Below, one piece after another: positions 8,040 to 15,979 of a stretch of DNA of 37,025 nt. Each line of letters starts with the position of its first letter. The first letter of the stretch is position 1. Source of the DNA: JAYENK01 sp034722035 (GTDB taxonomy: Bacteria > Patescibacteriota > Patescibacteriia > Patescibacteriales > UBA12075); the NCBI GenBank assembly GCA_034722035.1, contig JAYENK010000033.1:1-37025 (forward strand), written 5' to 3'. The notes beneath the pieces were generated by a model. The model had not been told where the DNA came from. It made no database searches and was given only the letters and a program-made list of their open reading frames with translations. The position numbers and the translations under genes are program-made.

Positions 8040-8494
8040 TCAGGGCAAAAAGACAATCACCTCGGTTTAATCGGGGAGGAAAGTCCGGACTCTCCTACGC
8101 TGAAGCTTTGGAGAGCAAGGCTCTTTTTTGCGGGAGTATATGTTTTTCGAATTTTCAGCGTAGGTAAAGGGTAGTGGGTAATACCCACCGGGGGTAACCC
8201 CAGGGAAAGTGCCACAGAGACTATACAAATCTCGTTTATCGAGATCAAAGGTGAAAAGTTGTTTGGTGTTATTTGTTCTCGAGATAAATAGCTACAAATT
8301 TCGCTCCTTGGCGACAAGGATGCGTGGTAAACCCTACCTAGAGCAAGATCAAACCCCGCCTAAATGTAGAGGCGTAACACATGCTACGCCTCTACATTCA
8401 GGCGGGGAAAAAGTGGATCGCATGATCTTGCCAGTAATGGCAAGGCTAGATAAATGATTGTCCTTGACAGGATCCGGCTTATATTTTGTCCTGA
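8040..8494 (+). ncRNA. rnpB: RNase P RNA (bacterial type A)
   Basis: Catalytic RNA that matures tRNA 5' ends. The conserved core is clear: GGGGAGGAAAGTCCGGACTC near 8080-8095, the ACAGAGAC element near 8215, GGTAAACCCTACCTAGAGCAAGATCAAA (8327-8353, split here only by P-helix bases), and the 3' TAGATAAATGATTGTC and GACAGGATCCGGCTTAT elements (8449-8484). The 5' TCAGGGCAAAA (8040-8050) pairs with TTTTGTCCTGA (8484-8494) to close helix P1, which fixes both ends. An unusually long, nearly perfect hairpin replaces the usual P16/P17 region (8354-8407). Reading frames seen in this stretch are artefacts of the RNA gene. The following sugar-transferase gene begins 32 bases downstream. Confidence 0.95.
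8354..8407 (+). repeat. Mobile-type palindrome within rnpB P16/P17 region
   Basis: Two 23-base arms (8354-8376 and 8385-8407) pair with a single mismatch around an 8-base loop. The inner part, ATGTAGAGGCGTA and its complement, resembles the TGTAGAGNCG-type palindromes scattered through some bacterial genomes. It sits just after the conserved GAGCAAGATCAAA, where E. coli rnpB has its variable P16/P17 helices, so the RNA core is untouched. Confidence 0.75.
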
Positions 8495-8526
8495 TATTTA
8501 TAAAAATAAGCAAGGCGCCAAGAAAC

Positions 8527-9963
8527 ATGAAAAAATCTGAGCTTGTATTTTCTTCATTATTAGTACCGCTAGATTATATAGCGATAATTTTGGCCGGAAT
8601 CAGCGTTTATTACATTCGTTACACTGATTTTTTTCAGGTCTACCGACCGATTATTTTTGATTTGGATTTTGATGGATATTTTAAAGCACTTATAATTATA
8701 GCAGTGCTTTGGATTATTATTTTTGCTTTAAGTGGTCTCTACGCAATCAATAGCGCGCGTAAATTAGTCAAAGAAATCTATCGCGTGGTTTTGGCTTGTT
8801 CTACCGGTTTTGTCGCGATTGTAATAATAATATTTGTTCAGCGAGATTTATTTGAATCTCGTTTTATTGTTTTGGCCGGATTTATTTTAGCAATTGTTTA
8901 TGTGAGTTTAGCTCGGGCAATTGTTCGTGGAATTCAACGTCAATTTTTCAAGAGTGGAGTGGGCGTAAAAAAGGTGGTAATAATTGGAGACAATAAAACC
9001 GCTGATAATATTATTCAGTATTTTTCTTCCTCGGAGACATCTGGCTACAAAGTAATAAAACGTTTTCGAAACTTTAGTCTGGAAACAGCGCAAGAATTGA
9101 AAGAATTTTTAGATAACAGAGATATCGATGAAATAATTCAAAGTGATTTCAACTTGAGCAAGGCCGAGTCTTTGCGTGTTTACGATTTTGCCGATGAGCA
9201 TCATTTAGTGTTTAAATATGCAGCCGATTTGCTTGGTACCAAAGTTCTAAAAACCGATGTTCAGGAAATTGCCGGTGTTCCAGTAGTTGAAGTTAAAAAG
9301 ACCCCTTTGGATGGCTGGGGGCGAATTATTAAACGAAATTTTGATATTATTTTATCGCTTATTTTAATAATTATATTTTTACCGGTTTTGTTGTTGCTTG
9401 CTTTAATAATAAAATTGGACTCAAAGGGTCCGATTTTTTATTTGGATTATAGAACCGGGCAATTTGGCAAACGCTTTTTATTTTATAAATTCCGTTCAAT
9501 GTTGTTTCATCTTTGTGACGGCGAAGGTCCAAGTGCAACCAAAGAGGGAAACAAGCTCTTGAACGAACTGAGCGCAAATCAAAACAGGAATATGCGGCTT
9601 AATCAACCTCTGCACAAAATAAAAGAAGATCCACGCGTCACTCGCGTCGGTAAATTTATTCGACGTTGGAGCTTGGATGAATTACCCCAATTATTTAATG
9701 TTTTAAAAGGGGATATTAGTCTAGTTGGACCGCGGCCGCACATGACGCTGGAAACCGCCAAATATGAAAGCCATTACAAGAAAGTATTGACAATTAAGCC
9801 GGGCATTACCGGTATGGCGCAAATTTCTGGTCGGAGCGATCTCAGTTTTGAAGAAGAAATAAAACTGGATACTTATTATATCGAGAATTGGTCCCTGGCT
9901 TTCGATTCGGCAATTCTTCTAAGAACCCCTCTTGCTGTAATAAAAGGGCGGAAAGTGGCATAA
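8527..9963 (+). CDS. Polyprenyl-phosphate sugar-1-phosphate transferase (WbaP/WcaJ family)
   Basis: First committed enzyme of a surface glycan: it moves a sugar-phosphate from a nucleotide sugar to a polyprenyl phosphate. The start is set at ATG 8527 (478 aa). An upstream in-frame TTG at 8458 lies inside rnpB and is rejected. It has four to five N-terminal TM helices, a Rossmann-like middle domain (VVIIGDNKTADNII), another TM hairpin, and the C-terminal catalytic domain. The catalytic domain shows KFRSM, DPRVTRVGKFIRRWSLDELPQ and LVGPRPH, the hallmarks of this family. Two GT4 glycosyltransferases follow directly and UppS at 19835 would supply the lipid carrier. The transferred sugar cannot be told from sequence. 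Confidence 0.92.
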   Translation: MKKSELVFSSLLVPLDYIAIILAGISVYYIRYTDFFQVYRPIIFDLDFDGYFKALIIIAVLWIIIFALSGLYAINSARKLVKEIYRVVLACSTGFVAIVIIIFVQRDLFESRFIVLAGFILAIVYVSLARAIVRGIQRQFFKSGVGVKKVVIIGDNKTADNIIQYFSSSETSGYKVIKRFRNFSLETAQELKEFLDNRDIDEIIQSDFNLSKAESLRVYDFADEHHLVFKYAADLLGTKVLKTDVQEIAGVPVVEVKKTPLDGWGRIIKRNFDIILSLILIIIFLPVLLLLALIIKLDSKGPIFYLDYRTGQFGKRFLFYKFRSMLFHLCDGEGPSATKEGNKLLNELSANQNRNMRLNQPLHKIKEDPRVTRVGKFIRRWSLDELPQLFNVLKGDISLVGPRPHMTLETAKYESHYKKVLTIKPGITGMAQISGRSDLSFEEEIKLDTYYIENWSLAFDSAILLRTPLAVIKGRKVA

Positions 9964-9985
9964 AAATTATTAAAATTCAAAAAAT

Positions 9986-11095
9986 ATGAATGTAGCATTG
10001 ATTCATGATCATTTAGCTCAGGATGGAGGAGCAGAGAAAGTCTTAAAAGTTTTTTCCGAACTTTTCCCCAAGGCGACTATTTATACTTTGCTTTATAAGG
10101 AAAAACAGGTAGACAAATATTTTAAAAAACATAAAATCGAAACTTCAATTATTCAGAAATTGCCGGGTGGAGTATCACACTATAAATGGTATATGCCTTT
10201 TATGCCAATGGCAGTAGAATTTTTTGATCTGCGTAAATTTGACTTAGTGATTTCTGATGTAAGCGCTTTTGCTAAAGGGGTCATTACGGATGCCGACACG
10301 CCGCATATTTGTTATTGCCACACTCCTACTCGATATCTTTGGGATTATACTCATCAATATATTAATGAGTTGAATTATAATAAATATTTTAAAAAAGTAA
10401 TATCACTAATGTTGAATTATATTCGGCTTTGGGATCGCTCTGCTGCTGATAGGGTGGATTATTATATTGCTAATTCCAAAACAGTTAGAAAAAGAATAAA
10501 AAAATATTATCGGCGTGATTCTACTGTGATCTATCCTCCGGTTGATGTTGAGCGTTTTGACGTGAAAGCAAGTCTGGGCGATTATTATTTAGTCGGGGGC
10601 CGCTTGGCGCCGTACAAACGAATTGATATTGCGATTGAGACATTTAAGGAGCTTGGTTTAAAGTTAAAAGTATATGGTGACGGGGTCGATTTACCGCGTT
10701 TAAAAAAAATTGCAGGTAATTCGCCTTATATTGAATTTTTGGGAAGAGTCAAAGATAAAGAGCTACCCGGGCTTTATGCTTCTTGCTTAGCCTTTCTTTA
10801 TCCACAGGAAGAGGACTTTGGCATTACCGCGATTGAAGCTATGGCGAGCGGAAGACCTGTTATTGCCTATGCGCGAGGCGGGGCAAGAGAGACTGTTCAG
10901 GCCGGTATTAACGGTGAATTTTTTTATGAACAAAGTGCGCAGGCGATTGTTCGTACACTTGGCAATTTTAACCCCAAAAAATATCATTCGCAAAGAATTA
11001 AACAAATGGCCGGGCAATATTCGATTGAACGTTTCAAAAAAGAAATAATGGAATTTATAAAAATTAAAAAACAGGCACACAAAGAGGAGTTTTAA
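9986..11095 (+). CDS. GT4 family glycosyltransferase
   Basis: A 369-aa GT-B-fold enzyme. The N-terminus has the glycine-rich donor/acceptor cleft pattern (LIHDHLAQDGGAEKVLKVF). The C-terminal half has the retaining-enzyme signature E-x7-E in EDFGITAIEAMASGRPVIA, preceded by the nucleotide-binding region GGRLAPYKRIDIAIE. There are no membrane helices, so it is cytoplasmic and acts on lipid-linked glycans at the inner face. It lies 22 bases after the polyprenyl sugar transferase and 6 bases before a second GT4 gene, so the three probably build one glycan in sequence. The donor sugar is unknown. Confidence 0.88.
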   Translation: MNVALIHDHLAQDGGAEKVLKVFSELFPKATIYTLLYKEKQVDKYFKKHKIETSIIQKLPGGVSHYKWYMPFMPMAVEFFDLRKFDLVISDVSAFAKGVITDADTPHICYCHTPTRYLWDYTHQYINELNYNKYFKKVISLMLNYIRLWDRSAADRVDYYIANSKTVRKRIKKYYRRDSTVIYPPVDVERFDVKASLGDYYLVGGRLAPYKRIDIAIETFKELGLKLKVYGDGVDLPRLKKIAGNSPYIEFLGRVKDKELPGLYASCLAFLYPQEEDFGITAIEAMASGRPVIAYARGGARETVQAGINGEFFYEQSAQAIVRTLGNFNPKKYHSQRIKQMAGQYSIERFKKEIMEFIKIKKQAHKEEF

Positions 11096-11101
11096 AATAC
11101 T

Positions 11102-12238
11102 ATGAAAATTGGAATAGATATTCGTACCTTAATGGACAGGTATTATGGTGGCATATCCGAATTTACTTACCGGCTTTTAAAAAATATACTTGAAATTGAT
11201 CAAAAAAATCAATATATTTTATATTACAATTCTTGGCGCAATGTCAGTAACCGCATCCCTAATTTTAATTCCGCTAACGTAAAAATAAAATTTACCCAGT
11301 ATCCCAATAAAGTTTTTAATTATATTTTGCAAAAAGGATTTAAGACGCCTAAAATTGATCAAATCCTCGGAGTTGATCGATTTTTTATGCCACATCTTAA
11401 TTTTGCCGCGCTTAGTAATAATACAAGATTAATATTAACTGTTCATGATCTTTCTTTTTTGCGTTTTAGCGAACATTTTTCTTTGCGCAAGAATATTTGG
11501 CATTATTTGATTAATGCGCGAAAGTTAATTGAACGAGCCGATCAAGTCATTGCTATTAGCGAAAATACTAAAAATGATATAGTAAATCTTTGTCAAATAA
11601 AAGAAAATAAAATAAAAGTGGTTTATTCCGGTATTGGCAAGCAGTTTAAAAAATTAAATTTAGAAAAAAGTGAAAAGAGAGAAATAAGAAAAAAATATAA
11701 GCTACCGCAAAAGTTTATTTTTAGTTTAAATACAATCGAACCCAGAAAAAATATAATTGGTTTAATCCAGGCCTTTGAATTGTATTGCCGGGAAAGCAAG
11801 AATGACGCGATTGATTTAGTAATAGCCGGCGCTATGGGTTGGAAATATAAAGAAATTGTAAAATTTTGGCAAAATTCACTAGTTAAAAATAGAATTCATT
11901 TTATTAAATACGTTGACAATAAGGATAAACCGATTTTGTATAATTTAGCAGAAATTTTTGTGTACCCATCTTTCTACGAAGGCTTTGGCTTCCCTCCGCT
12001 CGAAGCGATGGCTTGTGCTTGTCCTGTAATTGCCGGCAATAATTCTAGTTTGAGCGAAGTGTGCGCTGAAGCAAGCGTTTTGGTTGACTCAAATAATCCG
12101 CAAACGATCAATCAAGCTATTTTTCAAGTGTTAAACAAGGAAAAAATAAAACAAAACTTGATAAAAAAAGGGGAAATACAAATTAAAAGGTTTAATTGGA
12201 GAAAAACAGCCAGGGAATATATAGACATAATATACTAA
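11102..12238 (+). CDS. Second GT4 family glycosyltransferase
   Basis: A 378-aa GT-B enzyme with the opening MKIGIDIRTLMDRYYGGISEF and the C-terminal signature EGFGFPPLEAMACACPVIA (E-x7-E). The nucleotide-binding segment FSLNTIEPRKNIIGLIQAF is typical of mannosyl- or rhamnosyl-type GT4 members, but the donor cannot be assigned. A GAGGAG ribosome site (11084-11089) lies 12 bases before the ATG. It is the third gene of the glycan block. Its 3' end carries the promoter of the next gene (12222-12250), which suggests the block ends here. Confidence 0.88.
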   Translation: MKIGIDIRTLMDRYYGGISEFTYRLLKNILEIDQKNQYILYYNSWRNVSNRIPNFNSANVKIKFTQYPNKVFNYILQKGFKTPKIDQILGVDRFFMPHLNFAALSNNTRLILTVHDLSFLRFSEHFSLRKNIWHYLINARKLIERADQVIAISENTKNDIVNLCQIKENKIKVVYSGIGKQFKKLNLEKSEKREIRKKYKLPQKFIFSLNTIEPRKNIIGLIQAFELYCRESKNDAIDLVIAGAMGWKYKEIVKFWQNSLVKNRIHFIKYVDNKDKPILYNLAEIFVYPSFYEGFGFPPLEAMACACPVIAGNNSSLSEVCAEASVLVDSNNPQTINQAIFQVLNKEKIKQNLIKKGEIQIKRFNWRKTAREYIDIIY

Positions 12239-12250
12239 ATTTGTTATAAT
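12222..12250 (+). promoter_or_regulatory. Strong extended -10 promoter
   Basis: TAGACA (12222-12227), a 17-base spacer, then TATAAT (12245-12250) with TGT just before it. This is a near-consensus sigma-70-type promoter. It starts within the coding end of the GT4 gene and would begin transcripts near 12257, about 26 bases before the ATG at 12283. Confidence 0.75.
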
Positions 12251-12282
12251 ATTTATACTGTTAATAAATAATATTTGTAATA

Positions 12283-13860
12283 ATGAGTTTGGCTAAAAAA
12301 ACAATTAAAGTCACAGTCGATACTGATGATAATAAGGCTCCAGCTCAAAAAAAATTTCGAAAAACAAGCATTAAAAAAACAGCCAAGGTAAATGAAAAAA
12401 AACCCGCTATAAAGAAAAAAGTAGCCACTAAAAAGAAAAAAGTAAAAAAAGCAGTAAAAAAGGCTCCAGCCCAAAAAATAGCAGTTATTGACGAAGACGC
12501 TCAGGTAATGGAGAAGACGGATAAAAAGAAAATAAAGAAAATAAACGAAAAAGCCAATAGTGTTACTAAGGCCTTGGAACAGAGTAGTAGTTTTGTTAAA
12601 CAAGCTATCAGTGAAGAAAAAGCGAAAGAAAAAAAGCTTGAGATAAAAGAAGTAAATCAAGAATCTGACTTTGGCTCGCTCAACAGTTTAGAGAGTGAAA
12701 CTACAAATGTTTTGCCCAAGTCTAATCGTTCAGTCGCAATTTATCGAAATATTGCTTTTAGTTTCATTGCCCTAACCATTGTCTTGGTGTTTGTAGTAGT
12801 GTATTTTTTACTTATCAAGGTTACTGTTGTAATTGTTCCTAATCAAGAGCGTATTAGCAGTAATATTATTTTTGATGTTAAAGATCCGAAAAATATTAAT
12901 GGCGGTGGAAATATTATTCCCGGCTTGGTAGAAAAAAATGAATTTAGCTTAGACGCTGTTTACCATGCTAGCGGAGAAGATGTAGTGGGAAAAGAGGCGG
13001 TCGGAGAAGCAATTATTATTAATAATTATAATCGCAACCAGCCATTGGTCGCGACAACTCGTTTATTGACAGTTAATGGGGAGTTATTTCGTTTGAAAAA
13101 CACAATAAACGTACCGGCCGGTGAATCAGTCACAGCCGAAATTTATGCCGATGAACCTAGCGCGGATATGGCAATTGGTCCTACTAAGTTTACTATTCCC
13201 GGTCTTTGGGCGGGGTTACAAGACAAGATATATGCCGAAACCAAAGAAGTAATTTTGTACCGGGAGAAAGTAGATAAATACGTATTGGAATCCGACTTGG
13301 ATGGCGCTGTTCGCGATCTTAAACAAAAATTACTATTAAAAGCTAAAAATGACATAGAAAGTAATTATGAAGAGTATAAAGAGCTAAAATATAGAATTGA
13401 TGAAAATTCAATCAAAACCGAAATCGAGGCTGAAGTTAACGACGAAATTAACGAATTTACCGCTTCAATTAGCGCTGATATAGTAATAGTTGCCTTTGAC
13501 GAAAAAGCATCAGTTGATTTATCGAAACAAAAATTTATCGCTTCTCTGTCTCCGGATAAAGAAGTAATCGAATTTAATGATAGTGAGATAATTTATTCTT
13601 TGAATAATTATGATTATTTGGCTAAAGAGGCGACTTTAAGCGCCACCTTCGAAGGCAAGGTCAGTATTCGTGATAATGCCGAAATTATTGACGTAGAAAA
13701 AATTAAAGGTTTAAATCAGGCCCAGCTTGATGCTTATTTAAAACAAATAAAAAACATTGCCGGTTACGAAATTATTTTTTATCCCGGCTTTTTACCTGAT
13801 TTTCTCAAACAGGTTCCCAAGTTGTCCGATAGAATAGAGATTTTAATCAGAAAAAAATAA
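12283..13860 (+). CDS. Lys-rich single-TM extracytoplasmic protein
   Basis: A 525-aa protein of unknown function. Residues 1-125 are Lys/Ala-rich and look like a histone H1-type tail (KKKVATKKKKVKKAVKK at 45-61), presumably cytoplasmic. One TM helix follows (about 156-179), then a 345-residue external region. Part of that region (a TVNGELFRLKNTINVPAGESV-like strand pair, then PTKFTIPG) faintly resembles the Ig-like fold of baseplate-J proteins, but I would not assign function from this. The basic tail could bind nucleic acid or acidic lipids. It has its own promoter and ends 27 bases before thrS. Confidence 0.75.
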   Translation: MSLAKKTIKVTVDTDDNKAPAQKKFRKTSIKKTAKVNEKKPAIKKKVATKKKKVKKAVKKAPAQKIAVIDEDAQVMEKTDKKKIKKINEKANSVTKALEQSSSFVKQAISEEKAKEKKLEIKEVNQESDFGSLNSLESETTNVLPKSNRSVAIYRNIAFSFIALTIVLVFVVVYFLLIKVTVVIVPNQERISSNIIFDVKDPKNINGGGNIIPGLVEKNEFSLDAVYHASGEDVVGKEAVGEAIIINNYNRNQPLVATTRLLTVNGELFRLKNTINVPAGESVTAEIYADEPSADMAIGPTKFTIPGLWAGLQDKIYAETKEVILYREKVDKYVLESDLDGAVRDLKQKLLLKAKNDIESNYEEYKELKYRIDENSIKTEIEAEVNDEINEFTASISADIVIVAFDEKASVDLSKQKFIASLSPDKEVIEFNDSEIIYSLNNYDYLAKEATLSATFEGKVSIRDNAEIIDVEKIKGLNQAQLDAYLKQIKNIAGYEIIFYPGFLPDFLKQVPKLSDRIEILIRKK

Positions 13861-13887
13861 TTTTTGACAAAATTATTAAAAAAATAT

Positions 13888-15654
13888 ATGGAAAAGCAAA
13901 ATGAAAATGATAATTTAGAAATTTTGCGTCATTCCACTTCGCATATTATGGCGGCTGCCGTTAAAGAACTTTGGCCGGAGGTTAAATTTGCAATTGGTCC
14001 GGCAATCGACAATGGTTTTTATTACGATTTTGATTTTGGCGACACAAGAATAAGAGAGGAAGCGATGGCAAAAATTAGCAAGCGAATGAAAAAAATAATT
14101 CAAAAGAATGTCCCTTTTGAACGTTTTGAATTAAAAATTGACGAAGCGATAAAAAAAGAAAAAGAGCAAAAGCAATTTTATAAAGTTGAGTTATTAAAAG
14201 ATTTAAAAAAAGAAGGCGAAACAAACGTTTCTTATTATCGATTGGGCAATTTTGAAGATCTTTGCCGGGGGCCGCACCTAAAAAGCACTGGGGAAATAAA
14301 ACAAAATGCTTTTGAACTTACCGGCTTGGCCGGTGCTTATTGGCGTGGCGATGAAAAAAAACAAATGCTTACCCGTGTTTATGCGCTTACATTTGAAACA
14401 AAAGCAGAATTAGAAGAATATTCGGCAATGATGGTTGAAGCAGAAAAACGTAATCACCGTAAAATTGGAAATGAAATGGGCTTGTTTAAAAATTTTTCGG
14501 AGATTGGACAAGGGTTGCCGGTTTGGCTGCCAAATGGCTATGTTATGCGTCGTTTACTGGAAGATTATATGTGGAAAATGGAACGCTCTTACGGTTATGT
14601 CCATATTCTGACTCCGGTTATTAATAAAAAAGAATTGTTTGAAAAATCCGGTCATCTTGGTTTTTATGACAAGGATATGTATTCACCGATGGAAATTGAC
14701 AAGGAAGTATTTTATTTAAAACCAATGAATTGTCCGGCAGGAATGATAGTATATAGCATGAAACCAAAAAGTTATCGCGAATTGCCTTATAAAATGGGGG
14801 AATTTGGTTTGGTTCATCGTTATGAAAAATCCGGTGAATTACACGGCTTACAGCGAGTGCGTGGCTTTACACAGAATGATGCTCATATTTTTTGTACCCC
14901 TGAACAATTAAAAACCGAATTTTTGGAAGTAATGGAAATGTTGGAGCGATTTTATAAAGATATTGGTTTTGATAGCTACAAGTATCGTTTGTCACTGTCT
15001 GACGAAGACAAGTCAAAATACGTCGGGAAACGAGAGGATTGGCTTAAGGCAGAAGAAACAATGAGGGAGGTGTTAATAGAGAGCAAGGTTGATTTTTACG
15101 AGGAAAAAGGTGAGGCGGCTTTTTACGGTCCTAAGTTGGACGTGCAGGCAATTAATGTTTTTGGCAAAGAGGATTCAATTTCTACAATTCAGGTAGATTT
15201 TAATTTGCCTGAGCGCTTTGATCTTAATTATATTGATAAAAAAGGACAAAAAAAACGTCCTTTTGTGATTCATCGCGCTTTAATTGGTTCTTTTGAACGT
15301 TTTTTTGCTTTTTTGATTGAATATTATGCCGGTAATTTTCCGCTTTGGTTTGCGCCGGTTCAAGTTAAATTGCTTGCAGTCAGCGAAAAACATAATGAAT
15401 TTTGTAAAAAGCTAGCCAAAGAAATGTTTGAGTACGATATTCGTGTCGAAGTTGATAAGAGTGATGAAACGGTTGGTAAAAAAATTAGAAATGCAATTAA
15501 AGAAAAAGTGCCATATATGCTTGTAATCGGAGATAAGGAAGCTAAATCAAAAAATCTTCAAATTCGTAATCGTGGCAGTGATACAGTAAGAGAAATTTCC
15601 AAAGAAGATTTTTATAAAGAGATTGAAGAAAAAGTTAAAACAAAATCAGTATAA
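13888..15654 (+). CDS. thrS: Threonyl-tRNA synthetase without TGS domain
   Basis: Charges tRNA-Thr. The start is set at ATG 13888 (588 aa); an in-frame TTG at 13864 would add only eight residues. It begins directly with the editing domain: H15-x3-H19 in HSTSHIMAA, then CRGPH near residue 130. The class II core follows, with YLKPMNCPAGM, motif 2 RYEKSGELHGLQRVRGFTQNDAHIF (split by the conserved Arg) and motif 3 HRALIGSFERFFAF, then an anticodon-binding domain ending the protein. The roughly 60-residue TGS domain of most bacterial ThrRS is absent, and the preceding gene leaves no room for it. Short forms are known in reduced bacteria. Confidence 0.95.
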   Translation: MEKQNENDNLEILRHSTSHIMAAAVKELWPEVKFAIGPAIDNGFYYDFDFGDTRIREEAMAKISKRMKKIIQKNVPFERFELKIDEAIKKEKEQKQFYKVELLKDLKKEGETNVSYYRLGNFEDLCRGPHLKSTGEIKQNAFELTGLAGAYWRGDEKKQMLTRVYALTFETKAELEEYSAMMVEAEKRNHRKIGNEMGLFKNFSEIGQGLPVWLPNGYVMRRLLEDYMWKMERSYGYVHILTPVINKKELFEKSGHLGFYDKDMYSPMEIDKEVFYLKPMNCPAGMIVYSMKPKSYRELPYKMGEFGLVHRYEKSGELHGLQRVRGFTQNDAHIFCTPEQLKTEFLEVMEMLERFYKDIGFDSYKYRLSLSDEDKSKYVGKREDWLKAEETMREVLIESKVDFYEEKGEAAFYGPKLDVQAINVFGKEDSISTIQVDFNLPERFDLNYIDKKGQKKRPFVIHRALIGSFERFFAFLIEYYAGNFPLWFAPVQVKLLAVSEKHNEFCKKLAKEMFEYDIRVEVDKSDETVGKKIRNAIKEKVPYMLVIGDKEAKSKNLQIRNRGSDTVREISKEDFYKEIEEKVKTKSV

Positions 15655-15917
15655 TCCTTGTCATCCCAGACACAAGGATGAGCCGTTGTTCTAATAAATT
15701 AATTAAGACAGTCTAAAACCATTCTTAACGTCACTGTGCCGGACACCAATACTTCAGAGTCAAAGTTTGCCATTTTTCTTGTTCACAGATTGCAGACGCA
15801 GATAACTTGTTTCCCTACTAGATTATCGAGTTGGTAGTTATCGGTAATTTGCGCACTTGATTGCCGAGTGCCGATTTTACCTAGATCAATTAAAAGCCGG
15901 TAAGTCGGTTTTTTTGT
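15655..15917 (+). other. Gene-free stretch with nested hairpins, candidate structured RNA
   Basis: The 325 bases between thrS and cca contain no convincing gene. Visible structure comprises a 7-bp hairpin TCCTTGT/ACAAGGA (15655-15661 with 15672-15678), a longer hairpin at 15843-15881 (GGTAA..TTACC outside, GCACT..AGTGC inside), and a terminator-like stem at 15892-15915. Composition looks less AT-rich than the surrounding spacers. It could be an unassigned small RNA or a leader of cca. I found no T-box, tmRNA or SRP RNA signature. Confidence 0.4.
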
Positions 15918-15920
15918 TTT
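15892..15920 (+). terminator. Rho-independent terminator-like hairpin upstream of cca
   Basis: AAA-CCG (one bulged G at 15896) pairs with CGG-TTT around loop GTAAGT, followed by seven T residues (15909-15915). The stem is short but the T tract is strong. It would end the upstream structured region or thrS read-through. Confidence 0.55.
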
Positions 15921-15943
15921 GTGGAATTCTTTGGCGTTTACAA

Positions 15944-15972
15944 TTGCATGTTTTTACTAATTATAGTATATT
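15944..15972 (+). promoter_or_regulatory. Promoter giving a leaderless cca transcript
   Basis: TTGCAT (15944-15949), 17 bases, then TATATT (15967-15972). The predicted start, about seven bases downstream, falls on or next to the A of the ATG at 15980, so the mRNA would have essentially no 5' leader. Confidence 0.55.
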
Positions 15973-15979
15973 ATATCAT

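Noticed and set aside
8057..8457. Reading frames on both strands across the RNase P RNA region
   Set aside because: They coincide with conserved rnpB core elements and the P1 pairing; their translations are low-quality and resemble no protein.
8458..8526. TTG start for the polyprenyl sugar transferase
   Set aside because: It lies inside the 3' end of rnpB. ATG 8527 gives a normal family N-terminus just before the first TM helix.
15699..15773. 24-residue minus-strand frame in the thrS-cca spacer
   Set aside because: Very short, with a stop closely upstream and no ribosome site or homology; likely chance.
15857..15979. N-terminal 41-residue extension of the cca frame
   Set aside because: It runs through a terminator-like hairpin and a promoter; the conserved protein begins at ATG 15980.
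15655..15979. T-box leader, tmRNA or SRP RNA in the thrS-cca spacer
   Set aside because: No TGGNACCGCG T-box, no tmRNA tRNA-like ends, and no GGAAGCAGC-type SRP loop could be found.
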